Shown piece by piece: positions 7,801-15,089 of a stretch of DNA of 19,429 nucleotides (the first letter of the stretch is position 1; every line of letters begins with the position of its first letter). Origin of the DNA: JAQGMJ01 sp036271855 (GTDB taxonomy: Bacteria; Pseudomonadota; Gammaproteobacteria; Burkholderiales; JAEUOS01); contig DATAZV010000010.1 of assembly GCA_036271855.1 (NCBI GenBank), positions 1 to 19,429 on the forward strand, in the 5' to 3' direction. The position numbers and the translations under genes were made by a program. The notes beneath the pieces were generated by a model. That model did not search any database and had not been told where the DNA came from. It saw only the letters and a list, made by a program, of their open reading frames with translations.

Positions 7801-8526
7801 TTGCGTACGGTCAAACGAGCCCTGGCGGTGCTTGAAGCCTTTCACCGCGATAACCCCAACCTGTCGCTGCAGGAGATCGCCGACGAGATCGGCCTGGCCA
7901 AATCCACCGCGTTTCGCCTGGTGCGCACGCTGGAGGAATGCGGCTACCTGATCCGCACCGATGACAAACGCTACAGCCTGTCGTTCAAGTTCGTGCGCAT
8001 GGCCGGGCTGGCGCAAAGCTACCTCGACGTGCGCAGCCTGGTGCGCCCCTCCCTGGCCGAACTCGCCGCCGCCTCCGGCGAGAGCGTCACCTTCCACGCC
8101 ATCGAGGACGACGCGCGGGTGTGCATCGAGGTGGTCAACACCCCATCGCCCCTGATGAGCGTGAACCGGCCCGGCGAACGCATCCCCCTCGGCCTGGGCG
8201 GCGCCTCGCTGGTGCTGATGGCGTCCTTGCCCGCCGCGCAGCTCGAAGAGATCTTGCCGCGCGCCGCGCGCAACGCCAAATGCAGCCGGCGCGAGTTGCT
8301 GACCATCCTCGACACCGTCAGGCGCCAGGGCTACGCCGTTTCGCATGGCGGCGGCATCCCCGGCGTCAGCGGCGTTTCCGCGCCGGTGCACGACGCGGAG
8401 GGGATTCCACGCTATTGCGTGTCGATCGTCATTCCCACCGTCCGCGTGCGCGGGAAGATTTCTTCGTTCACGACCCTGGTGCGCGCGGCCGCCGCCGATA
8501 TTTCGCGGCAGTTCGGCAATGATTGA
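7801..8526 (+). CDS. IclR family transcriptional regulator
   Basis: DNA-binding regulator of the IclR family (241 aa). A winged helix-turn-helix occupies about residues 3-62 (SLQEIADEIGLAKSTAFRLVRTLEECGYL, given here as family landmark split at IADEIGLAK and FRLVRTLEE). The effector-binding domain spans about 70-240, with typical segments VTFHAIEDD, GERIPLGLGGAS and ISSFTTLVRAAA. The start is a TTG, supported by GGAG at 7791-7794 with 6-nt spacing; there is no competing ATG. The gene is divergent from the acyl-CoA operon and two palindromes lie between them, so it most likely controls that operon in response to its substrate or a CoA intermediate, and itself. Confidence 0.93.
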   Translation: MRTVKRALAVLEAFHRDNPNLSLQEIADEIGLAKSTAFRLVRTLEECGYLIRTDDKRYSLSFKFVRMAGLAQSYLDVRSLVRPSLAELAAASGESVTFHAIEDDARVCIEVVNTPSPLMSVNRPGERIPLGLGGASLVLMASLPAAQLEEILPRAARNAKCSRRELLTILDTVRRQGYAVSHGGGIPGVSGVSAPVHDAEGIPRYCVSIVIPTVRVRGKISSFTTLVRAAAADISRQFGND

Positions 8527-8562
8527 GGCGATGCGCGGAGGGCCGTGCTCGCCGGCGCCAAA

Positions 8563-8628
8563 ACAAAAATCGGGGCCGGATCACTTTTGCCGGCGCATCG
8601 CGAAGGTGTCCTGACCCCGGCTTCCCCC
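8563..8628. repeat. REP-like palindromic repeat, copy B
   Basis: Divergent copy of the repeat seen at 2063. Arms at 8572-8590 (GGGGCCGGATCACTTTTGC) and 8600-8618 (GCGAAGGTGTCCTGACCCC) are complementary at 13 of 19 positions, more if G-T pairs are allowed. The ACAAAAATCGGGG flank is conserved with copies A and C. It lies between the IclR stop and the TonB receptor start, in a 265-bp gap that otherwise shows nothing but the receptor leader. Confidence 0.75.
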
Positions 8629-8791
8629 GTGCTTTCCCGCCAAAGCCTTGTAGGACAAATGCCGACATAGCTGGGCGGCCTTTGTCTGCACAATCCGATG
8701 ACGTCAACCGGGCGACAACAGAGCGGTGGGCCGGGGTTGGTGGCGGGTGTGCGGTGGCGCGCCGCGGCCGGAAAAAAACAAGGGGAACGCG

Positions 8792-10786
8792 GTGAAATCC
8801 GTTGGGCTCAATCCGCATCGTTCGAATCGGCGCGCGGCGCCGCGCATCGGCAAGCCGGCGGCCTGGCTCAGCCTCGCCGCGCTGCTGGGCAGCGCCGCGC
8901 TGGGTCCGGGCGCGCACGCGCAGATCCCCAAAGACCCGCAAACCCGCGACCTCGCCGCCTTGAGCCTGGAAGAGCTGTCCAACATCAAGGTCACCTCCGT
9001 CTCCGGGGTGGAGGAGCCGCTGTCCGACGCCGCCGCTTCGATTTTCGTCATCACCAACGAAGACATCCGCCGCTCCGCCGCCACCACGCTGCCGGAGGCG
9101 CTGCGCCTGGCGCCCAACCTGCAGGTGGCGCGGGTGGACGCGCGCAACTACGCCATCACCGCGCGCGGCTCCAATGGGGTATTTGAAAATAAAATGCTGG
9201 TGTTGATCGACGGCCGCACCGTCTATTCGCCGCTGTTCTCCGGCGTCTTCTGGGACGCGCAGGACGTGATGCTGGAAGACATCGACCGCATCGAGGTGAT
9301 CAGCGGCCCCGGCGGCACCCTGTGGGGCAGCAACGCGGTCAACGGCGTGATCAACGTCATCACCCGGTCCTCGAAAGACACGCAAGGCGGCCTGCTGGTG
9401 GCGGGCGCGGGCAACCGCGAAAACGGCGACGCGCTGCGCTACGGCGGCAAGCTGGACAACGGCGGCAGCTACCGCGTCTACGGCAAGTATGCCGATTACG
9501 AAAACACCACCGGCGCCAACGGCGTGCGCATGGAAGACGGCTGGCGCCGCAGCCAGGCCGGCTTTCGCACCGACTGGGAAGCCTCCGCCGGCAGCGCCTT
9601 CACCCTGCAGGGCGACGCCTATCGCGGCGATTTGCACCAGGCCGGTACGCAGGCCATCATCATCGGCGGGGCCAACATCAACGGCAGCTGGAACAAGCTG
9701 CTGGACAACGGCTCACGGTTCCGCCTGCAGGCCTACTGGGACCACACCGACCGCAACCAGCCCGGCGCCTACATCGACCATCTCGACACCGCCAACATCG
9801 AGCTGCAGCATTCCTTCAAGCTCACGCCGGGGCAGGAAATCGTCTGGGGCGCGGGCTACCGCTATTCCTGGGACCGGGTGCAAAACGGCACTGCCTTTTC
9901 GTTTTTGCCGGCGTCCCTCAACATGCACTGGGGCAACGTTTTCGCGCAGGACGAAATCGCCCTGCGCGACAACCTGCACCTGACTGTCGGCGCCAAGGTC
10001 GAGACCAACATCTACACCGGCGCGGAGCTGTTGCCCAGCGTGCGCCTGGCGTGGAAGGTGGCGCCGCAGCACCTGCTGTGGAGCGCGATTTCCCGTGTGG
10101 TGCGCGCGCCCTCGCGCATCGACCGCGATTTTTATTCGCCCTCCAAGCCGCTGTCGGTGGTCGGCGGCGTGCCGCAATACCTGATTGCCGGCGGCCCCAG
10201 CTTCGCCTCCGAAGTGGCCAAGGTGTACGAGATCGGCTATCGCGGCCAGGTGCTGCCCTCGGTGTCGTTTTCCAGCACGGCGTTCTACCAGGACTACGAC
10301 CATGTGCGCACGCTCGAACCCGGCCCCGGCGGCATCAACCTGACCTTCCAGAACAAGGCCAGCGGCAGCTCCAGCGGGCTGGAAAACTGGGGCACCTGGC
10401 AGGTGCTGAAAAGCTGGCGCCTGTCGGCCGGCTACGTGTGGCAGCACGTGCGCACCAAGCTCGACCCGGACAGCCATGACGTTTCCACCGCCTCCGCGCT
10501 GGCCGGCGACGACCCGGCCAGCTACTGGTCGCTGCGTTCCTCGGTGGACATCGCGCGCAACCAGGAACTCGACGTCAGCCTGCGCCACGTCGGCGCGCTG
10601 CCGGCGCCGGTGGTGCCGGCCTACTACGCGGTGGACCTGCGCTACGCCTGGCGCGTCACGCCGAAGGCCACGGTGGCGCTGATCGGCCAAAACCTGTTCG
10701 ACAAGTCGCACCCGGAATTCGGCACCGCCCCGGGCTACAGCCAGCTTGACCGCAGCTTTTTCGTCAAGCTGAACCTGCGCTTCTGA
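8792..10786 (+). CDS. TonB-dependent outer-membrane receptor
   Basis: Outer-membrane gated channel (664 aa) of the group carrying the motif SLEELSNIKVTSVSG directly after the signal peptide. GTG 8792 is preferred because AGGGGA (8781-8786) is 5 nt upstream and because it gives a normal signal peptide (positively charged NRRAAPR, hydrophobic core, cleavage GAHA|QIPK after residue 43). The plug domain spans about 77-193 (IFVITNEDIRRSAATTLPEA, VLIDGRTVY, DIDRIEVISGPGGTLWG, NAVNGVINVIT). The remaining part is a beta-barrel ending in a terminal Phe (FFVKLNLRF), as expected for barrel assembly. Only 11 bp separate it from the next gene if that starts at 10798. No siderophore or cobalamin genes are adjacent, so the ligand is unknown; the YfiR-kinase neighbours suggest a signalling link. 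Confidence 0.93.
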   Translation: MKSVGLNPHRSNRRAAPRIGKPAAWLSLAALLGSAALGPGAHAQIPKDPQTRDLAALSLEELSNIKVTSVSGVEEPLSDAAASIFVITNEDIRRSAATTLPEALRLAPNLQVARVDARNYAITARGSNGVFENKMLVLIDGRTVYSPLFSGVFWDAQDVMLEDIDRIEVISGPGGTLWGSNAVNGVINVITRSSKDTQGGLLVAGAGNRENGDALRYGGKLDNGGSYRVYGKYADYENTTGANGVRMEDGWRRSQAGFRTDWEASAGSAFTLQGDAYRGDLHQAGTQAIIIGGANINGSWNKLLDNGSRFRLQAYWDHTDRNQPGAYIDHLDTANIELQHSFKLTPGQEIVWGAGYRYSWDRVQNGTAFSFLPASLNMHWGNVFAQDEIALRDNLHLTVGAKVETNIYTGAELLPSVRLAWKVAPQHLLWSAISRVVRAPSRIDRDFYSPSKPLSVVGGVPQYLIAGGPSFASEVAKVYEIGYRGQVLPSVSFSSTAFYQDYDHVRTLEPGPGGINLTFQNKASGSSSGLENWGTWQVLKSWRLSAGYVWQHVRTKLDPDSHDVSTASALAGDDPASYWSLRSSVDIARNQELDVSLRHVGALPAPVVPAYYAVDLRYAWRVTPKATVALIGQNLFDKSHPEFGTAPGYSQLDRSFFVKLNLRF

Positions 10787-10797
10787 AACCGACCGCC

Positions 10798-11394
10798 TTG
10801 CGCGCGCCCCAACCCGTGAACCGCACGCCACCCCGCCGATTCGCCCTGCTGCGCCGCCTGCGCATCGCCTGCCTGCTGCTGGCGGCCTGCGCGGCAGGCG
10901 CGCCGGCCCTGGGCGAAGAGGCGATCCCGCTGGAAAAGCGCATCAAGGCCGCTTACCTCGCCAAGCTGCCGGGCTATGTCACCTGGCCGGAGTCGGCCTT
11001 TGCCAAGCCCGACGCACCGCTGGTCTTCGGTGTGCTGGGCGACGAGCAGGTGGCGGCAGAGCTGGCGCAGGCCGTCGCCGGGCACGACCTCGACGGCCAC
11101 CCGCTGGCGGTGCGCCGCCTGAGAGAGGGCGAATCGCTGGCCAACCTGCAGGTGCTGTTCGTCGCCGGGCGCGCGCGCCTGGGCGAAGTGGCGAGGGCAA
11201 CGGAAAAGCAGCCGCTGCTGCTGGTGACGGAGTCCGAAGGCGCCCTGGAGCGCGGCAGCGTGGTCAATTTCACCCTCGTCAGCGAGCACGTCAAGTTCGA
11301 CATTGCGCTCGACAGCGCGGAGAAGCGCGGCCTCAAGCTCAGCTCGCGCCTGCTCGGCGTGGCGCGCAGCGTGCGCCCGGGCGGCGCGCCATGA
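10798..11394 (+). CDS. YfiR family periplasmic protein (DUF4154)
   Basis: Small exported protein of the YfiR/DUF4154 family (198 aa from TTG 10798; 192 aa from GTG 10816; neither has a clear ribosome site). An N-terminal signal peptide is visible (RRLRIACLLLAACAAG, cleavage near APALG). The mature part shows family landmarks: KAAYLAKLPGYVTWPE near the start, VFGVLGDE, LFVAGRARL, LLVTESEGALERGSVVNF and the C-terminal FDIALDSAEKRGLKLSSRLL. In Pseudomonas, YfiR is a periplasmic repressor of the CHASE8-GGDEF protein YfiN. Unlike that YfiR, this protein has no cysteine in its mature part, so redox control by disulfides is not possible here. Its TGA overlaps the kinase ATG by 4 bp (ATGA), implying tight co-expression. 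Confidence 0.88.
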   Translation: MRAPQPVNRTPPRRFALLRRLRIACLLLAACAAGAPALGEEAIPLEKRIKAAYLAKLPGYVTWPESAFAKPDAPLVFGVLGDEQVAAELAQAVAGHDLDGHPLAVRRLREGESLANLQVLFVAGRARLGEVARATEKQPLLLVTESEGALERGSVVNFTLVSEHVKFDIALDSAEKRGLKLSSRLLGVARSVRPGGAP

Positions 11395-13328
11395 GGATCT
11401 TCGGCAAACCCCCGCTGGAAGCGGTGCCGCTGCCGCGCGCGCTGATGGACGCGATCCGCCAGTCGGTGCGGCGCAAGATCACCTTCCTGGTGCTGGTCGT
11501 CACCTTCACCGCGCTGCTGGTGATGGCCTCGGCCACCATCGTGCTCGACCTGCGCAACTACCACGACACCCTGGTGGCCGACCTGGTGGCGCAGGCCGAC
11601 CTGCTGGGCCGCACCAGCGCCCCCGCCCTGGCCTTCGACGACGCCAAGTCGGCATCCGAAAACCTGGCCCTGCTGAAAGCCGCGCCGAAGATCGTCAACG
11701 CCGCCATCTACACCGCCGGCGGGCGCCTGTTCGCCAGCTACGCCAGCGCCGACGGCGGCGCCACCCCGGCCGCGCCCGGCGCCGAGGGCTACCGCACCGA
11801 GGGCGGCTACATGGTGCTGTTCTGGAGCATCAGCGAGCAGGGCCAGCACGTCGGCACGGTGTACCTGCGGGCGCGCTACGAAATGCGCGAGCGCCTGCTG
11901 AGCTACCTCGGCATCCTCTCCGGGGTGCTGATGGTGAGCCTGCTGCTGGCGATCTGGATCTCCACCTGGCTGCAGGGCACGGTGACCGAGCCTATCTTGG
12001 AGATCACCGCCGCCGCGCGCAAGGTGATGACCCAGCGCGACTACTCGCTGCGGGTGCGCAAGACCACCGAAGACGAGATCGGCTTCCTGGTCGACACCTT
12101 CAACGCCATGCTGGCCGAAGTGGGGCAGCGCTCCAATGCGCTGGAAGAATCGCACCGCGACCTGGAAAAGGAAATGTATATCCGCCGCCAGGCCGAAGAC
12201 AGCCTGCGCGTCGCCGACCGCCGCAAGGACGAGTTCCTGGCCACCCTGGCGCACGAGCTGCGCAACCCGCTGGCGCCGATCGCCAATGCGCTGGCCCTGC
12301 TCGACCTGTCGGCGCGCGGCGACGACGAGGCCAAACCGGCACGGCAGATGATGCAGCGCCAGTTGCGCCAGCTGGTGCGCCTGGTCGACGACCTGCTCGA
12401 CGTCTCGCGCATCACCACCGGCAAGATCGACCTGCGCCCGGAACGGGCCGCGCTGGCCGCGATCATTGGTAGCGCCGTGGAAACCGCCGCCCCGGTGATC
12501 CAGGCGCGCAAGCACCACCTGGACGTGAGGCTGCCCGCCGAGCCGGTGTACCTGATGGCCGACCCCACGCGCCTGGCGCAGGTGTTCCTCAACCTGCTGA
12601 CCAATGCCTCGAAGTTCACCGCCGTGGGCGGCAGCATCGTGCTCGAAGCGAAGGCGGGGACGCCCGGCGAAGTGATCGTCAGCGTCAGCGACAACGGCAT
12701 CGGCATCGAGGAAGACATGCAGGGCATGATTTTCGAAATGTTCGCCCAGGTCGACCGCGCCCTCGAGCGCAGCGTCGCCGGCCTGGGCGTCGGCCTTTCG
12801 CTGGCGCGCCACCTGGTCGAGCTGCATCATGGCAGCCTGACCGTGTACAGTGCCGGCATCGGCCACGGCAGCACCTTCGAAGCCAGGCTGCCGGCGCTGC
12901 AACCCCAACCCCCCAGTGCAAGGAACGCCGTGCCCAGCAACACCGCCGACACCAGGCCCCCGGGCCACGACATCCTCCTGGCCGAAGACAACCAGGACGC
13001 CGCCGAAAGCTTCGCCATGCTGCTCGAGCTGCTCGGCCACCGCGTGCGCATGACCCACGACGGCGATGCCGCGCTGGCGCGCGCCGCCGAGCAGGCGCCC
13101 GACTTCGCCTTTCTCGACATCGGCCTGCCGGGCCGCAACGGCTACGACCTGGCGCGCGCCATCCGCGCCCTGCCCAACTGCCAGCACACCGTGCTGGTCG
13201 CCCTCACCGGCTGGGGCCAGGAAAGCGACCGCCAGCAGGCGCGCGACGCCGGCTTCAACCACCACCTGGTGAAGCCGATGGATCTGGAGAAGGTGAAGGC
13301 GATACTGGAAGGGCGCGCGGCGCCGTAG
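11391..13328 (+). CDS. hybrid sensor histidine kinase with CHASE8-like sensor and receiver domain
   Basis: Inner-membrane hybrid kinase (645 aa). Order: TM1 about 30-52; periplasmic CHASE8-like sensor about 55-160 (LLGRTSAPALAFDDAKSA, IVNAAIYTAGGRLFASY, VGTVYLR); TM2 about 173-194; HAMP about 195-247; short coiled coil 250-280; HisKA with His288 (LAHELRNPLAP); HATPase with N box NLLTNASKF (401-409), G1 DNGIG (434-438) and G2 GLGVGLSLA (464-472); linker; receiver about 526-640. The receiver keeps its acidic pair Glu532/Asp533, phospho-acceptor Asp576 (FLDIGLP), Thr606 and Lys628, so it appears competent. No output or HPt domain is present, so phosphate must pass to a partner elsewhere. The start overlaps the YfiR stop (ATGA). 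The sensor and the YfiR neighbour imply that YfiR binds the periplasmic domain. Confidence 0.93.
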   Translation: MRIFGKPPLEAVPLPRALMDAIRQSVRRKITFLVLVVTFTALLVMASATIVLDLRNYHDTLVADLVAQADLLGRTSAPALAFDDAKSASENLALLKAAPKIVNAAIYTAGGRLFASYASADGGATPAAPGAEGYRTEGGYMVLFWSISEQGQHVGTVYLRARYEMRERLLSYLGILSGVLMVSLLLAIWISTWLQGTVTEPILEITAAARKVMTQRDYSLRVRKTTEDEIGFLVDTFNAMLAEVGQRSNALEESHRDLEKEMYIRRQAEDSLRVADRRKDEFLATLAHELRNPLAPIANALALLDLSARGDDEAKPARQMMQRQLRQLVRLVDDLLDVSRITTGKIDLRPERAALAAIIGSAVETAAPVIQARKHHLDVRLPAEPVYLMADPTRLAQVFLNLLTNASKFTAVGGSIVLEAKAGTPGEVIVSVSDNGIGIEEDMQGMIFEMFAQVDRALERSVAGLGVGLSLARHLVELHHGSLTVYSAGIGHGSTFEARLPALQPQPPSARNAVPSNTADTRPPGHDILLAEDNQDAAESFAMLLELLGHRVRMTHDGDAALARAAEQAPDFAFLDIGLPGRNGYDLARAIRALPNCQHTVLVALTGWGQESDRQQARDAGFNHHLVKPMDLEKVKAILEGRAAP

Positions 13329-13392
13329 GGTTTCTATCGCGCGGCGCGGCCTTGTTCGCGAGGCACGGTTGATTTTCTGTGCGAGGCACCGC

Positions 13393-13457
13393 GACAAAAA
13401 TTCGGGGTCGGATCACATTTGCGTTTTGTGCAAATGTGCTCTGACCGCCGATTTTTG
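13393..13457. repeat. REP-like palindromic repeat, copy C
   Basis: Copy of the repeat at 2063, same orientation. Arms 13406-13422 (GGTCGGATCACATTTGC) and 13430-13446 (GCAAATGTGCTCTGACC) flank a 7-nt loop; ACAAAAATTCGG precedes. The A-to-T change in the left arm (CACATTT) is matched in the right arm (AAATGTG), a compensatory change relative to copy A that supports selection for the paired form. Confidence 0.85.
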
Positions 13458-13536
13458 AGTACGGAGTGAAGGCGCGACAATCGCCGGTCGTCCTTCACTT
13501 TTCAGCAGCGCGCCCACGTTCTCACTCCGCAACCCG

Positions 13537-13600
13537 GAAATCGGGGTCAGAGCACAATTTCGCAAAGGGCGCGAAATCATGATCCGACCCCCATTTCCTG
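13537..13600. repeat. REP-like palindromic repeat, copy D (inverted)
   Basis: Fourth copy, in inverted orientation relative to copy C about 90 bp away. Arms 13543-13563 (starting GGGGTCAGAGCAC) and 13571-13591 (ending GATCCGACCCC) flank a 7-nt loop. The arm with CAGAGCAC is on the left here and on the right in the other copies. The 301-bp gap 13329-13629 consists mostly of this C/D pair; no gene is seen in it. Confidence 0.85.
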
Positions 13601-13629
13601 CGACTTCAATTGCCTGCCGGACGGATTTC

Positions 13630-14259
13630 CTACAGCTTCCTCGGCTTCCCCGGCAAATCGCTCTGGCGTTCTTCCTCGGCCTGGTGCCAGCCTTCGACAT
13701 CGGCGCGCGGCGCCAGGCCTTTCAGGCGGCCGCGCTGATCCGCGTCGTGCAAATCCCGCGCGCGCCTGGCGTCTTCATCGGCGGGGGTGGCGCCGTCGCG
13801 CGCCAGCGGGCTGATGCCGGAATGGCTGGCGCCGGTTGATTCCGGCGCCGGCCCGGCGGGCGGGACGCGGCGCATCGCCGGGTCGTTGAGATGCGAGGTG
13901 AGGTTGGCGTCGCCGCTGACATCGGGGGCGTCGCCGCGCTCCGCCGGATTGTTGTCCAGCGGCGTGCGCTGCTGCGCGAAGGAAAGGCTGGGCTGCGCCT
14001 TGGGCGCGTCGGCGCCGGGCTTGCCGGCGTCGCTCGGGCTGGTACGCACGGCCTCGGTGCCGGCCGGCGGCTTGCCCGATGGGGTGCCGGCGGGGGCGTC
14101 ACTGCGCGGCGGCTGGTTGGGGCTGGGCGGCACACCGGTGCCGCTGCTGGCCATCGGGCGCGATTGCGTGCGGGCGCGCGCGCTGCGCGTGGCGCTGGCG
14201 CTGCGTTTTGGCGAGCCGGATTTCTTGCCGGAGCGATTCGGTTTTTCGGCTGAAGACAT
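13630..14259 (-). CDS. hypothetical disordered protein with basic N-terminus
   Basis: Unrecognised 209-aa protein. The first 35 residues are rich in Lys, Arg and Ser (KPNRSGKKSGSPKRSASATR), resembling a nucleic-acid-binding tail. The middle (36-150) is rich in Pro, Gly, Ala, Ser and Asp and is probably disordered. The C-terminus (about 165-209) is charged and likely helical (ADEDARRARDLHDADQRGR, WHQAEEERQSDLPGKPRKL). No signal peptide, membrane segment or catalytic motif is visible. The ATG 14259 has AGGTG 5 nt upstream. A very stable 12-bp hairpin lies just upstream in its leader (14281-14306). The lipoprotein gene precedes it on the same strand with a 126-bp gap. Coding status rests on a good start and frame length; function unknown. 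Confidence 0.65.
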   Translation of the reverse strand: MSSAEKPNRSGKKSGSPKRSASATRSARARTQSRPMASSGTGVPPSPNQPPRSDAPAGTPSGKPPAGTEAVRTSPSDAGKPGADAPKAQPSLSFAQQRTPLDNNPAERGDAPDVSGDANLTSHLNDPAMRRVPPAGPAPESTGASHSGISPLARDGATPADEDARRARDLHDADQRGRLKGLAPRADVEGWHQAEEERQSDLPGKPRKL

Positions 14260-14280
14260 GGGACACCTGTGTGGTGGGCA

Positions 14281-14306
14281 GCGCGCGCCGGCGGGCCGGC
14301 GCGCGC
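14281..14306. promoter_or_regulatory. GC-rich perfect hairpin in the leader of the 209-aa gene
   Basis: Perfect 12-bp inverted repeat, GCGCGCGCCGGC and its complement around GG, ending 21 bp upstream of the start codon at 14259. No T-run follows on the minus strand, so it is not a typical intrinsic terminator. It may limit ribosome access or reduce read-through from the lipoprotein gene. Confidence 0.55.
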
Positions 14307-14385
14307 GTGCCTTGAGGCTAGCTTGCGGCGGCGCTTTTTCTTGCTGTCATGCCGGCCGGCGCCGTTGCGGCCACTTCCGCCTGCC

Positions 14386-14694
14386 TTACTTGTTCGCGTA
14401 ATTCTTCGCGTCGCGCGGGTTGTTCACCTGCGGCTGGTCGGCCGGTTGCGGCGGCGATTGCGGGTTCGGCGGCGAGGCTTGCGAGTTCGAGGTATCGGGC
14501 AGCGGCGCGGCGGCCACCGGCGTGCTGCTGTTGTCGGGCACGGCGGCCGGCGTCGGTGCCGGGTTGATGGCGATGGTCGACCCGGGCAGCGGCGCGCTGG
14601 CGGTGGTCGGCGTCGGCACGGTCTCGTTCTTCTGGCAGCCGGCGAGCAGCACGAGGACGAAGGCGGCGGGGGTAAGCAGGAGGGTGTGCTTCAT
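14386..14694 (-). CDS. small Pro/Ala-rich lipoprotein
   Basis: 102-aa predicted lipoprotein. The start at 14694 (MKHTLLLTPA) is chosen for the AAAGGAA ribosome site about 8 nt upstream and for the signal peptide it gives; an upstream in-frame start at 14766 has neither. A lipobox LLAGC places the acylated Cys at residue 20. The mature protein (QKNETVPTP onward) is about 80 residues of Pro, Ala, Ser, Thr and Asn, low-complexity and probably extended, ending NNPRDAKNYANK. The residue after Cys is Gln, not Asp, so outer-membrane sorting is expected if Lol rules apply. Function unknown; stress-type envelope lipoproteins look like this but no family is recognised. Confidence 0.82.
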   Translation of the reverse strand: MKHTLLLTPAAFVLVLLAGCQKNETVPTPTTASAPLPGSTIAINPAPTPAAVPDNSSTPVAAAPLPDTSNSQASPPNPQSPPQPADQPQVNNPRDAKNYANK

Positions 14695-14857
14695 GGTTTG
14701 GGTTCCTTTCTCGGCAATGGCGTGCGCGGCGCGGCAAGGGCGCATGCGCGGCACGGCTGGCGGCACAGGCGAGTGACATGGGAATCACTGTGCGGAGTCA
14801 CTGCGTGAAATCGCTGAGCGCCACGATCAAAGGCTACGCGCCGCGGGCGTGCCGTGC

Positions 14858-14889
14858 TGTAGGCAGGGGCTGACTTTCTTGTAGGCAGG
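14858..14889. repeat. 10-bp direct repeat upstream of the lipoprotein gene
   Basis: TGTAGGCAGG occurs at 14858-14867 and 14880-14889, a 22-bp period (about two helical turns), roughly 165-195 bp upstream of the lipoprotein start. It could be a tandem binding site for a regulator. The rest of 14695-15090 shows only a short GCGCGA/TCGCGC hairpin (14925-14938) and no gene. Confidence 0.45.
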
Positions 14890-15089
14890 CGGCGACGCCG
14901 TTTTTGCCGCATGACACTGTTCAAGCGCGAAATCGCGCACGCAAAGCGCCGGCTTTCCCTCTGAAAACGTGAAAAAACCGCGCCATCTTTAGCGCCTGCA
15001 AATCAACCACACTTAGTTGATCGACTTACGTATCTTTGAAACCTAAGCAAAGCGCTTTCACCACCGCACCTGAAGGCCACGCTACCACT

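Noticed and set aside
10974..13397. 807-codon open frame on the minus strand
   Set aside because: It is antisense to the hybrid kinase and YfiR genes, which have complete domain motifs. Long antisense frames are common in high-GC DNA, and this translation is His/Gln/Gly/Arg-biased without a recognisable domain.
13413..13700. 95-codon minus-strand frame across the C/D repeats
   Set aside because: It runs through the palindromic repeats and overlaps the 209-aa gene in another frame; no ribosome site or homology.
15003..15020. TCAAC/GTTGA inverted repeat as a possible attachment site or operator
   Set aside because: Arms of only 5 bp with no second copy in the window; likely chance.
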